64,000 nt of DNA from Polytrichum commune (GCA_950295325.1 OX485807.1:4652501-4716500), one strand, 5' to 3'; counted from the first letter of the stretch, positions 1 to 11,850 are shown. Program-made: numbers and translations. The notes: generated by a model not told the origin, from the sequence alone.

Positions 1-1
1 A

Positions 2-103
2 TGGGAATAGGTGCCTCTTCTATACCATTTGTAGCATTATGTGGGTCTCAAATAACCTTGGCGGTAGACACTTGGCCAACTACACTAGAGGCACCTATTC
101 CCA
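2..103. repeat. Short inverted repeat with 17-bp arms
   Basis: Positions 2-18 and 87-103 are perfect reverse complements (core GGGAATAGGTGCCTCT). The 68-base loop shows no gene. It could be a very small hairpin element or the end of a larger one cut by the window edge. No target duplication can be judged because the left flank is missing. Confidence 0.6.
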
Positions 104-757
104 ATCAAGACCCCATCGGCAATCTATAGAGTATTGGAATTTCGATAAGGTATTAAAGATAGACATACTCAAAACAAATACGGAATCTATAGTTCTCTAT
201 CTATCAATCATACATTTGAAGTTGTTAAATTGAGATTGAATTTCAATTAGGTTGGGATTCAATTTTGATCCTGTTGGGGTTGAATTTCTACCTAGGTCGG
301 ATTGAATTTTGATCAAGCTGCAACCAATAGTGTGATGACAAATATGATGATTTTGATTGCTAAAGTAAGGAGGAATGAGCAATGAAAATGAGCGGTTATG
401 GCAAACTCTAGACATTGGTAATATGTTCAAGCCAATTTTTGGCTTCAAACATTCACAATAATTTCAATTTAAGGAATAAAATTATCAAAAAAAAATGCAA
501 TCCTCCTGATTTCTATCTTCCTACATGGGGAAAATTTGTACCACCTTATACTTCTCCAGATCTAACACAAAACCTCTTAAGTGATTGGTTATGGGCGTCT
601 CTACTCTAGTATGGATCTCCACTACGTGAGGTATGAGACCCACTTCACACACGAGCCAAGAGCCATGACCATGAGATTGTGAGAGCCCTAATTAAGTGTG
701 CAAATTCCATCACAAGACATTTCCAAAATCATGACATGTGATCACAAGCCCTCAAGT
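104..757. other. Intergenic, no gene seen
   Basis: AT-rich DNA. Around 225-315 there is a loose short repeat of a GGATT(C/G)AATTTTGATC unit. No domain is recognisable in any frame. The segmental duplication starts at about 758. Confidence 0.5.
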
Positions 758-2487
758 GTAATGTCAAGTCATATGTGACCAAACCCTCAACCAAATGCTA
801 TTTAATGAATCTTTATTCATGCAGGGTCTTCACACATGATAAAATATAATAAATCAACGGTTGAGATTCCAAAATGCCATGGTCTCTTGGTTTTGTGTTA
901 GGACTACCTCCAAGAGGTGATTTTTGAAAATCGTCCAAGTGACCATGAAACATAATCCATTTGATACAGTACTCCTGTAAGAATCCATGTGGGCTTTACA
1001 TCCATCTTGCATTCACTTACTCTGTTGGTCCCTCAAGCATATAACACCATGGACGAATATGTTTCTCTAATAACATGCAAAGTGACATCATCCAGTTGTG
1101 GGAATTCTAGTGGAAGTTACATCAATGAATCAAAGAAAATGAACTTGGGTATCTAACATTGTGAAGCAACTGGTCAAAGTTTGTAGCTTGAGACCACTGA
1201 ATGCTGAGGACTTAGCGCCACTTCACACACGAGACTCAGGGCCTCAGTCATCCAGTGTGTGTCGACACTGAACTGCTCATTACACCATTTAACTAATGCC
1301 ATTGAAGGCTCCCCATGACCTGCCTTCACAGTAATCATTCAGCCAGAAAAGGGCAGAAAAGCTTACAAAGCTTGCAGGTGTATTTTGATAAGCTGTTTAA
1401 ATCTCCATGTGTACTAATAGCTCCTCAAGATAATCATGAGGTTTCTGGCTCAATGATGGACTAGCCACATGTCACTTTAGTAACAAATTTGGACAAACCT
1501 TCGACTCAATCAAGGTCTACATTCACTGCCAATGCTGATGTATGGATATGTTCTGAACATGTTTCCTGTCCAATACTTTAATGTATCAGCTTCTAGCAAG
1601 CATGGTGTTCTAAGATAATTTGAGTACTTCAGCTTGATGTTTGATAACTATCTCAAAATCACAAGAGTTCAGCACTCAATATCGACTGCAGAAAACATTT
1701 GATGAGCCAAGGATCTTAAAAACAAACAAAAGCTGGGCTCCTGGCAACTAATATGACATCCATCTGAGGGAACTTTTCAGGCTTCCAAAGTCTCTGAACC
1801 ACTAAGTTTTCAATGCTCCACAGACGAAAGCAGCAGTACAAATTCCAGAATGACATTTTGTGGAGAAAGAGGTCTTTGCAGTGCTTACGCTAAACCTATG
1901 GCATCTTTACCATTGTCGCATTGTTTATTGACTGTGCAAATACAATATCTGCATTCAATTGCAAAACATACTAGAGCTTAGAATCATTCACAAATTACAA
2001 CGAAAGAAACTGGAGACATAAAGATAAATAATAAGAATCCTGTAACAATTTCTACAACAAAGAGTAGTACAAAATATATTTACCCCTGAACATGTGACAA
2101 TGACTCCCATTACTTTGAACAGACGAAAGCAAGCAGGAGAGTTGCAAATCACAGTAGACTTAGGCCACAGTAATGATGCTGAACACTAGAATTTACCTGT
2201 CATGTAAATATCAAAGCCTGTTCGCAGGGGCTCAACATAGGTCTTGTCCAGAATGCAGTTATTGCCAGATATTATATACTACCTTCCATGAAGTCCGGAT
2301 TAAGGAGACTTGGCATCAATGAGTGCTAGGATTCTTCTCCTTGAACGGAAGTTTTGTACGCCCCATTCTAATATGAACCCCAGTGAAGTAGATTTCAGAA
2401 GGAAGGCAATGATCACCCTCCTGAATAATTTCCCTGTTTCGCTGAATAACCTTGATCTGTTGATGGACTCAGGAGGGATAGCAGCAT

Positions 2488-3192
2488 TTAATTCAAAGTT
2501 GATATTGAGAATGTAGTGACCTTTTTCCCACGAAATGTCTCCAGGATTTGGCTACCCACCACCTGCACGTTCTCTGAAGACATGTCCGCTGTGCTTGGGT
2601 CACCAAGCACCAGGTCCTCACCATGCCACAAATGTGAAATTAGAGCATGGTCTGTTGCATTGTACCTCATATAAGCATTCACATAATGTGCTCTGTCTTC
2701 ACTTTTGCTATAGAATGATCCGACTTTCACACATTTGTGTGCCAAAGTGTCCTCAGTACCCCATGCAAACTTTTTAATCTCTGGTGCTATGCTTCGAGTA
2801 TCTGTCTCTCCAATAAACTCACCCTTTACGGCTGCAAAGTTATTTTCCTTCAACTTGTTTGCATGCTTAGAATTCACAAAGACACCGATGAGGCAGCCAT
2901 ATGCAAATTTCTCTGCTGGTTTCGTCCAACAACTGCCTTTCATGATGACAGCCTCGAAGGGTGATAATTCCTTGATTGCATTTTTGTTCTTCAAACCTTC
3001 ACCCTTGATCCCCGTCAAAACTGTCTCATATGGCCCATAAATCTCCTTACGCATTGATGCACTTGTATAGAAACGGAAGCTTGTGCCGATGAGGATGTAA
3101 CTCTGCACATCAAGGATCTGCCAAAATTTATCGATCACAAAATGAATAAATTGCAACAACCATGGTGAATAAATGATGAAACACCAAATCAA
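2488..3192 (-). CDS. Conserved open segment downstream of kinase copy 1 (unknown domain; probably a 3' exon)
   Basis: I do not recognise this protein. Its first part is probably intron; a candidate acceptor (TTTTGGCAG) gives an exon starting near residues ILDVQSYILIGTSF, and a second possible acceptor lies 15 bases further on. From there about 200 residues stay open to a stop and match 42152-42785 in copy 2 with many substitutions but no frameshift, which suggests coding constraint. Recognisable shared stretches are KGEGLKNKN, GSCWTKPAEKFAYGCL and ISHLWHGEDLVLGDPSTAD. There is no signal peptide or transmembrane segment in the conserved part. It lies about 0.8 kb downstream of the kinase exon on the same strand, with small candidate exons between, so it may be the C-terminal part of the same gene rather than a separate one. 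Confidence 0.55.
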   Translation of the reverse strand: MIWCFIIYSPWLLQFIHFVIDKFWQILDVQSYILIGTSFRFYTSASMRKEIYGPYETVLTGIKGEGLKNKNAIKELSPFEAVIMKGSCWTKPAEKFAYGCLIGVFVNSKHANKLKENNFAAVKGEFIGETDTRSIAPEIKKFAWGTEDTLAHKCVKVGSFYSKSEDRAHYVNAYMRYNATDHALISHLWHGEDLVLGDPSTADMSSENVQVVGSQILETFRGKKVTTFSISTLN

Positions 3193-4038
3193 TTATTAAG
3201 AAGACTTGTTTATCTGTCTCTCATTGTACCCAATCAATTCTAAATAGTTGACAAACTGGGTCTTGGTATCGATTGGGGTTTAAAAAAATGGTGCAGCAGC
3301 TAGTAAATGAATGAGGTGTCCTATGGTACCCACCTGTCCAATCTCCTGCGCATATTGTTCATTTTTCATCTCACAATCTGCAGACCAAACCGGAAAGTCT
3401 GTATTAGACAACTAAATCTGACAGAACACCGGAAAGCTCTGATTTAATTTGTGATAAATTTTGTTAAATGGGTTGCTTCTGTACCATAGTGAAGCCCTTT
3501 GTAGTTCTTGACAGTCTCTTCACCAATATGCCCATTCCATTAGTGATTAATGGGATGCAAGGTTTCCCACAAAGGCATAGGCATTTTGAAGGAAGAGGAT
3601 GACAGATGCCCGAATGAAGACTACTGAGTTAATGTAGCATGTGGTAAAGTCGAATTCCCGACAATACCACGTGCAATTCCCTGTACCACGTCCAAACTAG
3701 GGCTTCATGTTTCAAACAGGAAATTTCTTGACTGGATTTGAAAAACAAGTGGAAATGTGATTACTTGCATTTTTCATTGGGATCTAATCGACTTGGAGTG
3801 CCAACATCATCCAGCCTGCATCAGTACAATACCAAGCACTGTTGAGCTAACTATTGTAATAAATAGATGAAGGCTTGAAGAAGTCAAATACAAGAACAAA
3901 CATCACCAAAGCCGTCCAGCACTGAAAGTACACGTTCACATTGCCAACTCTGAGAATGTAAGTCTGGATAAGCAGCACATGAGGCGTACATAAACACTGA
4001 AAAATGCAATGCCAGCAGAAATTTTACTCACAAATTGT
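3193..4038 (-). other. Spacer with small candidate exons between kinase and downstream segment
   Basis: A 65-base candidate exon sits at 3334-3398 (minus), bounded by an AG acceptor and a GTGGGT donor, coding for residues like SADCEMKNEQYAQEIGQ. It is conserved in copy 2 with the same donor. A second candidate ends at 3485 with a GTACAG donor and reads NGHIGEETVKNYKGLHY; its acceptor AG is not preserved in this copy. A third possible piece near 3780-3830 reads TPSRLDPNEKCK. These support a multi-exon gene running through the block, but the splice model is inference. Confidence 0.4.
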
Positions 4039-5169
4039 TCACAGGTGACCAATGCCCTTCCATGTCAATGACCTCCCAAAATTATTGAATGGTTCATGTT
4101 CAAAGCAGAGTAATTCAAGAATTGAATACCTGGTTGTGGTTGGACAGTATGGATCCGGTAAATCACAGGTTTTGTAGGGAAGCGAATGCTTGCAGACGTC
4201 AAAGGGCATGACACCCAAGCTCATAGCTTTTGCAAGCTTCAGCATCTCGTAAACATACTCAAAAGTGGGCCTCTTCTTTGGATCGATATCCCAGCAACAG
4301 CTGATGAGCTTTCTTAGGTATTCAGGACAATCCTCAGGGAGAAGTGGTCGCAGTCCTTTTACAATTCTGGCATGAAGTCCCACCCTCAACTCATTCTTAT
4401 ATGGTTCTTGACCAGTGAGAATCTCACAGGATGTTACTCCAAAGCTCCAGATATCGACCATTGGAGGCAATTTTGGGTATTCTCCATCTGCTTGGTAACC
4501 GAAGGCCTCAGGCGCAGCGTAAATCGTTGTGCCTTGGTTTGGTGTTTGCAATGAGGCAGTTGCAGTATGGTTGTAACCCTTTGCATTTCCCATATCCGCG
4601 AGTTTTACTAGGACATAGCCATCCTGCTGAGAGGTCTCATAAGGTTGGACAAGTATGTTACCTGGTTTGAGGTCTCTGTGCACGATCTTCATATTATGGA
4701 GGTATCGCATCGCTTTTGCTATTTGCAACATGATGTCAATTGCCACATGTAATTCAAACGGTGCACCACCTTCTTCAGGATATCTTCTCCTGAGCTCGTC
4801 GTCAATGTGGACTTTAAGATTCTTGGGCATTCTCTCCATAAGCAAACAACTTTGCGTGCTGCTCTTCTCCCAGTACCACAGAAACTCTACAATGTGTGGA
4901 TGATTGCATCGACGCAAAATGAGGCCCTCCTTCATATCTACAACCTCAGACTCTTTCAAAGCACACTTACGGTTTAGCCATGTTACTTCCCAGACTATGG
5001 CAAATCCACCCCTCCCTATCGTATCTCCCAGGATGAACTGCTTCAGCTTTGTGGCGACCTCTTCCGGGATACTGTTATCGTCTTGCTTGATCTTCCAATG
5101 CAAGTAAACTGCAAGAACATACTCTAGAGGTGGTCCTACAGATTTCCCTGTGAAGCTCGTGGCCACTGT

Positions 5170-5202
<33 letters not shown>

Positions 5203-5844
5203 AATTTCTGCTAACTTGTGGAGGAGGTTCTTCTTGTCTTCATTCCAGGCCCTCCGCAAAGATTCACTACCACCTTCTGAGAGTTTCTTGAGAAGAGTTT
5301 TGTGTTTTTGCATCGCTTTGGCAACAGTATCTTGCGCTTCTTTTCCTCGAGCCTCCCCTTGCAACATAGGACCATGCAGAGCTGCAAATTTGACCATACT
5401 TGTCCACCATAATAGGTCAAGATGAAGCTCCACTACCTCTTCTTTGAAGGTTTTCATGGTCATTGCTCCATCAAGGAAATCCTGCCATATGCACTTGTGC
5501 ACTAGATCCTCAACACGCTTCAACACAAAGAGTAATTCGCGACTTGCGTTCCTTTGGTTGTCCGTGGCCAAAGTGGGTCTGTTGCAAGCTTCTAAGGCTA
5601 TCTTCCTCTTCGCTAGCTTTGTCGCTAAGTGCCTCCACAGATGATTGTTGAGCTGAATTCGTTCGTCCTTTAGTAATTCCTGCACTCTGTTGATCTCCGC
5701 CAAGACCGAGTGCATCTCCAATTCGTCCTGCTTTGTATCGGTAAGTTCCGGATTGGTGAAACCAGACGTGCTCCAGATCGGCAAGAAGAACCTGCGTATT
5801 ACAAACACAGCCCCAGCTACACAACCATCCAGACAACCGGCCAT
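4039..5844 (-). CDS. TKL-type protein kinase, duplication copy 1 (DMG variant)
   Basis: A serine/threonine-type protein kinase of about 601 residues, counted from the first ATG (5842-5844); the frame is open further upstream but without an ATG. Residues 1-270 are mostly helical, charged and of unknown function; N-terminal helical bundles ahead of TKL kinases are known, for example in plant MLKL proteins, but I cannot show homology. The kinase domain spans about 270-545: glycine loop GRGGFAIV at 277, lysine in ALKES at 297, HRDLKPGNIL at 389, then LADMGNAK at 416, where DMG replaces the usual DFG, and APE at 444. The metal-binding aspartate is kept, so activity is not excluded. A conserved CAG/GTATTC donor at 4129-4130 suggests the last 30 or so residues may be intron and that the gene continues into downstream exons. 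A hexanucleotide repeat inside it encodes an Arg-Asp run near residue 215. Confidence 0.8.
5166..5202 (-). repeat. Coding hexanucleotide microsatellite (Arg-Asp repeat)
   Basis: About six units of CTGTCC on the plus strand read as alternating Arg and Asp codons on the minus strand in the linker before the kinase domain. Copy 2 has about two fewer dipeptides and point changes at the same place, giving the six-residue length difference between the two kinases. Confidence 0.85.
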
Positions 5845-5904
5845 CGTCTCCACAAGCTGTGTTGAGGTCGAAAAGCGTGTCCTGACGCAAGAAATGTGCA
5901 CCAC

Positions 5905-7233
5905 TAATTGCTATAGCGTGATTGAGCCTCATCACCACTAATGGCTATGGCGTGATTGAGCCTCATCATCATCAACTAGAATGAAAAACTAAGATTCCCT
6001 CCAAAGTTAGAATGCGAACGACTGTAAAGAATAAGCTTTTTGCAGTAAGCGAAGTTGCAAGACTCCGCAGACTGGCGCCATGGCATTCAAGTTCCAGAGC
6101 ATGACCCGGAGGCATCTGATGAACCTAATTCCAGCTAATCCTTATGATCCGTGCAAGGACACAGTGTGTTGATCATAAGGACTTACAAGGCAGTTTACCG
6201 TAATAAGGATTCCAACTCTGCATGACTCCACTCAATCCGGTGGTAAAATAGAAACAGCGACATTGAAGAAACACGTTGAAGTTGCAAAGTTCTGCAGACT
6301 GCCGCCGCGATTACCAGAGGTTCGCCACGAGCAGAGTGAGATCGCAAGGACATCCACTCCTAATTCCAGCTGATCCTGAGGATGATGTACCTAATGACAC
6401 CATCACCCATACCTAGTGTTGATCACATGTGTCATGGATGCAAATAGGGCATCTAATAATCTCAATCAAGAATGGAAATCTACAATGACTACACGAGTCT
6501 ATCAAAAGCCTGTATCTAATACAATTGTGGGAACAGGAAACAGAAAAAACGCAATGTTCCAGACAAGAGATTAAATGGGGTTCAAGTATTACCTACCACA
6601 AGGGCATCTGATGATCCTAATCCGAGCTGATTCGAGTCAAAATATCACCAGTGTTAGGAGCTCCGCATTTCATGAGGTGCTTACCGACAACTTACTTTAC
6701 AGACACAACATAAATCAAAATGGTGGTGCGAATGATGAATCAGCTTGCAAAGGTCCGTCTTCATCTATCTTTCACTGAAGAAAATGAGTCTGTAAAAGTC
6801 TGTCAGAGTCTGTAAAAGCTCATTATTCTGGCAGACATTAAACACCCCCGTACGAACTTTGGGGGTGTCAGATCCGGTATAGCCTTCAAGATTCCATGGA
6901 GCAGTGGTATTCCCTCCACTTGCCGCCTGCTATGATTAAACTCGGACGCCAAGCTTTTAAGAGAGAGGGAATTATTGTTTACGAGCGCAACTCTCGTTCA
7001 TCCAACACCGAAGCCTGAAATAGTGTGAAGCTCTGATATTTTATCATTAGCTGATTTTTAATCGGACTTCTTTTTAAAGACTCAAAATTAGTCTAGTTAA
7101 GTCATATGAGATGAATCAGCAACAAACCTATCGGAGATCAAGTTTTGATGTTAGATGCATGGGGATGGATGAGAGGTACACTCACATGTGAAAATTTCCT
7201 CTCTCCTCAAGGTATTAGGAGTTTGAAAAGTTT
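5905..7233. other. 5' flank of kinase copy 1 with imperfect duplications
   Basis: Immediately upstream of the kinase a segment of about 35 bases is tandemly repeated (about 5898-5965) and single in copy 2. From about 6050 to 6420 two imperfect repeats of a longer unit occur (similar stretches near 6051-6165 and 6278-6415); copy 2 has one fused version. A hairpin with 8-bp arms (ACACCCCC and its complement) lies at 6842-6868. No promoter element is clear and no other gene is seen. Confidence 0.5.
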
Positions 7234-7895
7234 TTGTTGTGTTTTTTAATATGGATGGGATCCCACAAACACACCATCAAGCTATACAAATTCAACATAT
7301 TGGACAAGTGGATAAATTCTTCTGACACGTATTATCCAATACCCACACCACCTTTAACACAAACCCACCAAATACCAACCAAAATCTATATCACCCAACC
7401 ATTGGAATATAACCCCATCACAAAGCATTTTTACAAATGGATCATTCATCCCATCATACGACAAAGGAAACATAAACCTCACATGATCACGGATGTATAG
7501 CCAACTCGGCAACTTAACAATGACAAAAAGATTCCCATGACTTCAAAACATCATGTGAGCACAATTGTATGCTACTTGGCTAGCACTAGCCAACGCACAA
7601 GAAGTCGACCATGACATGCATCTCTTCACATATAGCCTCAACAACATCTATCTCATCAACAACCACGTAAGATGCCCATCCTCCCAACATAATCACCTAG
7701 ATAAACTATTGATAACATCCATAATATAATTGATAACATGGTTATGACACAACATAATTGTCTAAAAAAGCAGACTCCACAAAGGAATCAAGGGAAACGA
7801 CATAGCAAACTCACTAACAATGACAACACCACAAAAGATATCATAACACCAATACCCCACATACATGTAGCCTACACCATATCATATTGACTACA

Positions 7896-8693
7896 CTCTA
7901 ACCTCGATAATGTCACCCTTGTTTATAGAACACCTTGATATTGTCACCCAAAACTTCAAAACCAAATTTTCTAGTGTAAAACTCCCTCGTTATTATCCCT
8001 ATCACCCTTGATAATGTCATCATTTTTTTCCAAAATTTGTAGTGTAAGTGTGATAATAACAAGTAATCTCCATTGGAGTACATAAGCATGGAAGGTGAAG
8101 ATGATTTTGAGGTGGAGTATTCTACTGAGGAGTTTGTGCAGTTAGTGCAAGATGGCCAAGAGGTACATGATCCCGTAAAAGTAGACCTATTGATTGATGA
8201 TAGCAATGATGTTGAGTCTAAGGTATTGAAGTTAAGTGATGCACAAAAATATGTTAAAGATGTTTTGGATTTTATGGCTAGTCCAGGTTCTCAAATTTTC
8301 AACACTATGGAGTTGTTAGGAATGGAAAAAATCCATGACAAGTTCATTAGAATTGTTGTTACACATTTAACATCAATGTCAACAAAACAACATGACATTA
8401 GGAGCTTCTTTGTCTCTAGTGAGAGGTCTTTACCTGATCTCAATGACACATTATGATGTGCTATCTTTGTTATTCAAGCTTTTGAATTTGATTTTATATT
8501 TAAAAACATTGAATTATCATCTTTGTTATTTTCTTTTGCACATTGTAAATTTTATTTGTTTTTCTAGTTGTTTCTTTGATAATATCACATTACGCATAAA
8601 TCTTCCAAATGTGACATTATCAAATATGTCACACCTTGTTTACATCATATTTTTTGGTGAAACGGATGGTGTGACATTGTCGAGGTTAGATTG
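7896..8693 (+). mobile_element. Pogo/Tigger-like non-autonomous element, 798 bp, TA target duplication
   Basis: The ends CACTCTAACCTCG and CGAGGTTAGATTG are inverted repeats with one mismatch, extending through a GATAATGTCAC-like stretch. It is flanked by TA on both sides (7894-7895, 8694-8695). Copy 2 of the duplication has the uninterrupted site with a single TA at 50142-50143, so both the boundaries and the TA duplication are seen directly. Internal GATAATGTCA-type motifs recur near both ends. TA duplication with such ends fits the Tc1/mariner-pogo group. Confidence 0.9.
8088..8456 (+). CDS. Remnant of pogo/Tigger-like transposase C-terminus
   Basis: A 122-residue open frame starting at an ATG, lying wholly inside the TA-flanked element. 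It is acidic at the start (GEDDFEVEYSTEE) and ends with a helical stretch followed by KQHDIRSFF. Tigger/CENP-B-like transposases commonly finish with an acidic linker, helices and a short KQTTLxxFF-like tail, so this may be that tail left after loss of the DDE core. The similarity is weak and was judged by eye. No DDE catalytic residues or helix-turn-helix DNA-binding domain are present, so it cannot be a working transposase. Confidence 0.4.
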   Translation: MEGEDDFEVEYSTEEFVQLVQDGQEVHDPVKVDLLIDDSNDVESKVLKLSDAQKYVKDVLDFMASPGSQIFNTMELLGMEKIHDKFIRIVVTHLTSMSTKQHDIRSFFVSSERSLPDLNDTL

Positions 8694-11395
8694 TAGCCAA
8701 ACCATCCTCAAGCACCAACCTAACTTGCATAATAAGAAACCTACAATCATACATAAAAATGGAACACAATTAACTCACAAAAGCAATAGCCACTAAATTT
8801 GCATATGCACAAAAAGAATGGTTGTCACACAAAAAGATAAACCAGAAACTCTCTAACCACTTTTGCAAAACCCGCACACCACATGCACACAAATCATAAA
8901 ACCACTTGAGTTCTGATTTGCCCAATATATGGCAACCATAGGGGAAAACTTGTTCTAGCCACAAATAGACACCAACCCCATACTTCACACTATGCAAAAA
9001 TAATAACATAATACCTACTTGGCAACACCTACTATCCCTATGCAACAACAAATTTCTTAAAGGCCTAAGAATTGAAAGGCACAACGTAGTGACCCACATG
9101 TAGCAATTCTCCTCGAGGTCGAAACGGAGTGACCCATAGTCCTATAAATAGCCAATGTGGTAAAGGTGCTACGGTATGCAAACTTCTCTTATGAAATCTA
9201 CCACCAAAAAGAAACAATAATTTAATAGCTGTTCAACAATGTGTAGATGACGGAGATCATATCAAAATTGACCTCATAATTTGCAAACGGAGATCAATGT
9301 ACAAAAATCAATTGTAGAAACTTAAACTGCCTTCAACTTGGATGACTCTGCCAATACAACTTGGAATTGGACAATACTAGCACCAAAAGAAGTGATATTT
9401 ACAGAGTTTTCCAACAATAAGCAAATCAAAGCAATCTAATAAACATTGAGTTCAAAATGCTCAACAACAAACTGTGCACCTTGGTTTAAGGTTAAGTTGA
9501 TTTAAGGTTTATTGTTGCATGAGAGGTAGAAGCTAATGAGTCTCTTGATTAGGATTTGAGATAAAGAACCTAGTTCCCTTAGTTCTATGTTTCAAACATC
9601 ATTTTACATTAAAAAATATTTTATCCACATTTCGTATGTGAACATTACATAAACTTAATATTAACTGTGTACTTTTACATGTGAGGGACTCGCCACATAT
9701 GATTTTATTATTACTATGATATTTTCGGGGTCCATGAGTGCCATATTGACAATACCACAGTCGTATCATAGAGATAGATTTCAACTAGAAAGTTTGGTTT
9801 ACAAAATTTGTGTCATTATATCAAGATTGTTGTATTATCGAGTGTCATATTTTAAGAGGTAGGATTGTAATCAAACCCGAACATATGTAGTGGTCCCTCA
9901 ATATGGTCCACTTGCACTTTACACTAAGCTCAAGGACTCATCAATTGTAAAATTGGAGTTTGAGTTCCCAAGGTATGACTTTTGGATGATTTTCAAGGAC
10001 CCTTGGATTTTCATGGTCACATCTGTGTGTAAAGCAACCCTTGATATGGTGGCCAATCTACATTGCTATGTGCAATTAGGTTGCCTTTGTGAATAGGTTG
10101 CTTCTTTACTAGTGAAAATTACCTTGGGTCAAAATCATATCACAAAAACTCATAACTTTGTTTATCTATTCACCCATATATCAGCCACATTAAAACATAG
10201 TCTATGTAAATTATTATTGTGGTAATATTTTAGAAAATAAGTCGGTGAAATAATGTGGGGCAATTTTTTTGCACATTTCATTGCAACTTGGAGCTTGTAA
10301 TTTGGTGACATGATAATTTATAATCAAGAATTTGTGCCAAAGAACAGGAGAATAGACTGCTAGTAACAAATGAAGTGGTTGAGAAATCACCAGTTGGAGG
10401 AACTACACTTTGTTGTCTATTTAGCGTGAGTTACTATTTGGAGTTACACATTACCACCGCAAAAAATCTTGTGGTCCACTCCGCACCCAAATCCGAATTG
10501 CACACTATGTCCCAAAAATGCCATAGACACCTGGTCACACTTACTCTCTACATGCTCAAATCTCCACATAAAAAGACTCCCTATAGCCCGTCATAATAAC
10601 GAAGTACACCAAATATCACACACACTACAATCAAACAAACAAACGAGATCCTACACACTCATCAATGCATGAAACCAAAACTCTAGACCTCAAGATATCA
10701 CAATCCCACAATGGCTACTCCAATGCACATGCCCCATCCCCCGTGTACATGCTTAACCAAACTCAGGCCGGATATCTTTTGTGTACTAGGTGCCCCCATT
10801 GATAGTTGACCCCCCCTAACACCAACCCCACGAAACGCCATACAATTCATAGAATTTGCCTATTGCCATGACAAATTTCCCAATACCCCTCACATCGAAA
10901 ACGCCAATAAATACAATCCACTCATACAAGCACTTAGAATAGCAGGATGGCAAGTCAACCCCCTCATCATTATCACGACCAATGTTAGAGGAGCCATCCA
11001 TGAACAATCAATTCAAGAATTAAAACGACTCAAAATACCCAAAAATGAAGTAAGAACATTCATGAAACAAGTACACCAAATTGCCATTAAACACCTCACA
11101 TACCTAATATTAAATAAAAGGAAACAAGACAACACACAACCCCCCATAGACCCCCTCCCCCCCTTAGACGAAAGACCCTACACATTTTAAACTAAAGGAG
11201 CCTACCCTCCGGGAGGATGGAAGTACCCTTACCGTGAAGCTTGGTTAAACATGATCATGGCATAGAAGAACATGCTCCCATTCACATCGGTGTATAAACT
11301 AAACTCGACATTAATTTTACTTTTACTTTATTTTCTACTTTACGCATTGCTATTACATTATAATGAGAGTGTCATGTTTACCCAAATAACATAAG

Positions 11396-11628
11396 TGCAC
11401 TATACATGATATTTAGTGTCACTTACTATTTGGAGTTACACATTGCTATATCTTTTTACTACTGATATAATTTTTTACCAAAATAAAGTTTTTAATATTC
11501 TATAATGTCCAAACAACCAATTTGACATTATGTTATTATAATAAGATGTATATAGTAAATAGATATAGCATTATGTAATTCCAAATAGTAAGTGACAATA
11601 ATTATAATATTTTAATGTATTTAGTATG
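11396..11628. mobile_element. MITE with CACTAxAxATGATATTTAG-type inverted ends (degenerate)
   Basis: The left end (ATGATATTTAGTGTCACTT and the following GGAGTTACAC) is mirrored on the right by GTAATTCCAAATAGTAAGTGAC. The terminal bases have decayed. The corresponding element in copy 2 (about 53030-53165) has lost its middle. It is related to the clearer element at 11851. Confidence 0.6.
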
Positions 11629-11850
11629 CACACTGAAGAATATGATATAGCTTAGTTAAAAAAACTTAGTTAAAAAAACAATAATATTAGTAAAAAGTTA
11701 AGGAACATGTAACTCCAAAGGGTAACCACACTAATTAGACAAAAATGTGTACCAATTGCATGTTTCATAACCTAGGTGACTTGGCTAGTCAAGTAGGTAA
11801 CCATTCAAGACCCATCTACCTCACGATTTGCCTCATGTAGACTAGAGCTA

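Larger units (their letters stand above)
7234..11190 (+). mobile_element. Decayed LINE with RNase H and restriction-like endonuclease, copy 1
   Basis: The plus strand holds scattered pieces of a non-LTR retrotransposon polyprotein, broken by many stops. Near 7550-7840 an RNase H-like stretch reads YATWLALANA, then a helix-rich part, then GIKGNDIA. At 10486-11190 a zinc-knuckle-like motif (CTLCPKNAIDTWSHLLSTC) is followed by RPD and FIEFAYCHD, the spacing of a PD-(D/E)XK restriction-like endonuclease, and a helical C-terminus ending near 11190. The pogo-like element at 7896-8693 is inserted in it. The middle (8700-10460) is too decayed to read. RNase H plus C-terminal endonuclease recalls the Dualen/RandI type of LINE; that family placement is inference. 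Reverse transcriptase itself is not readable. Confidence 0.55.

Noticed and set aside
5510-5938. 142-codon minus-strand frame overlapping the kinase N-terminus (and 45082-45513 in copy 2)
   Set aside because: It is a shadow in another frame of the kinase gene and is kept open only because the kinase is conserved.
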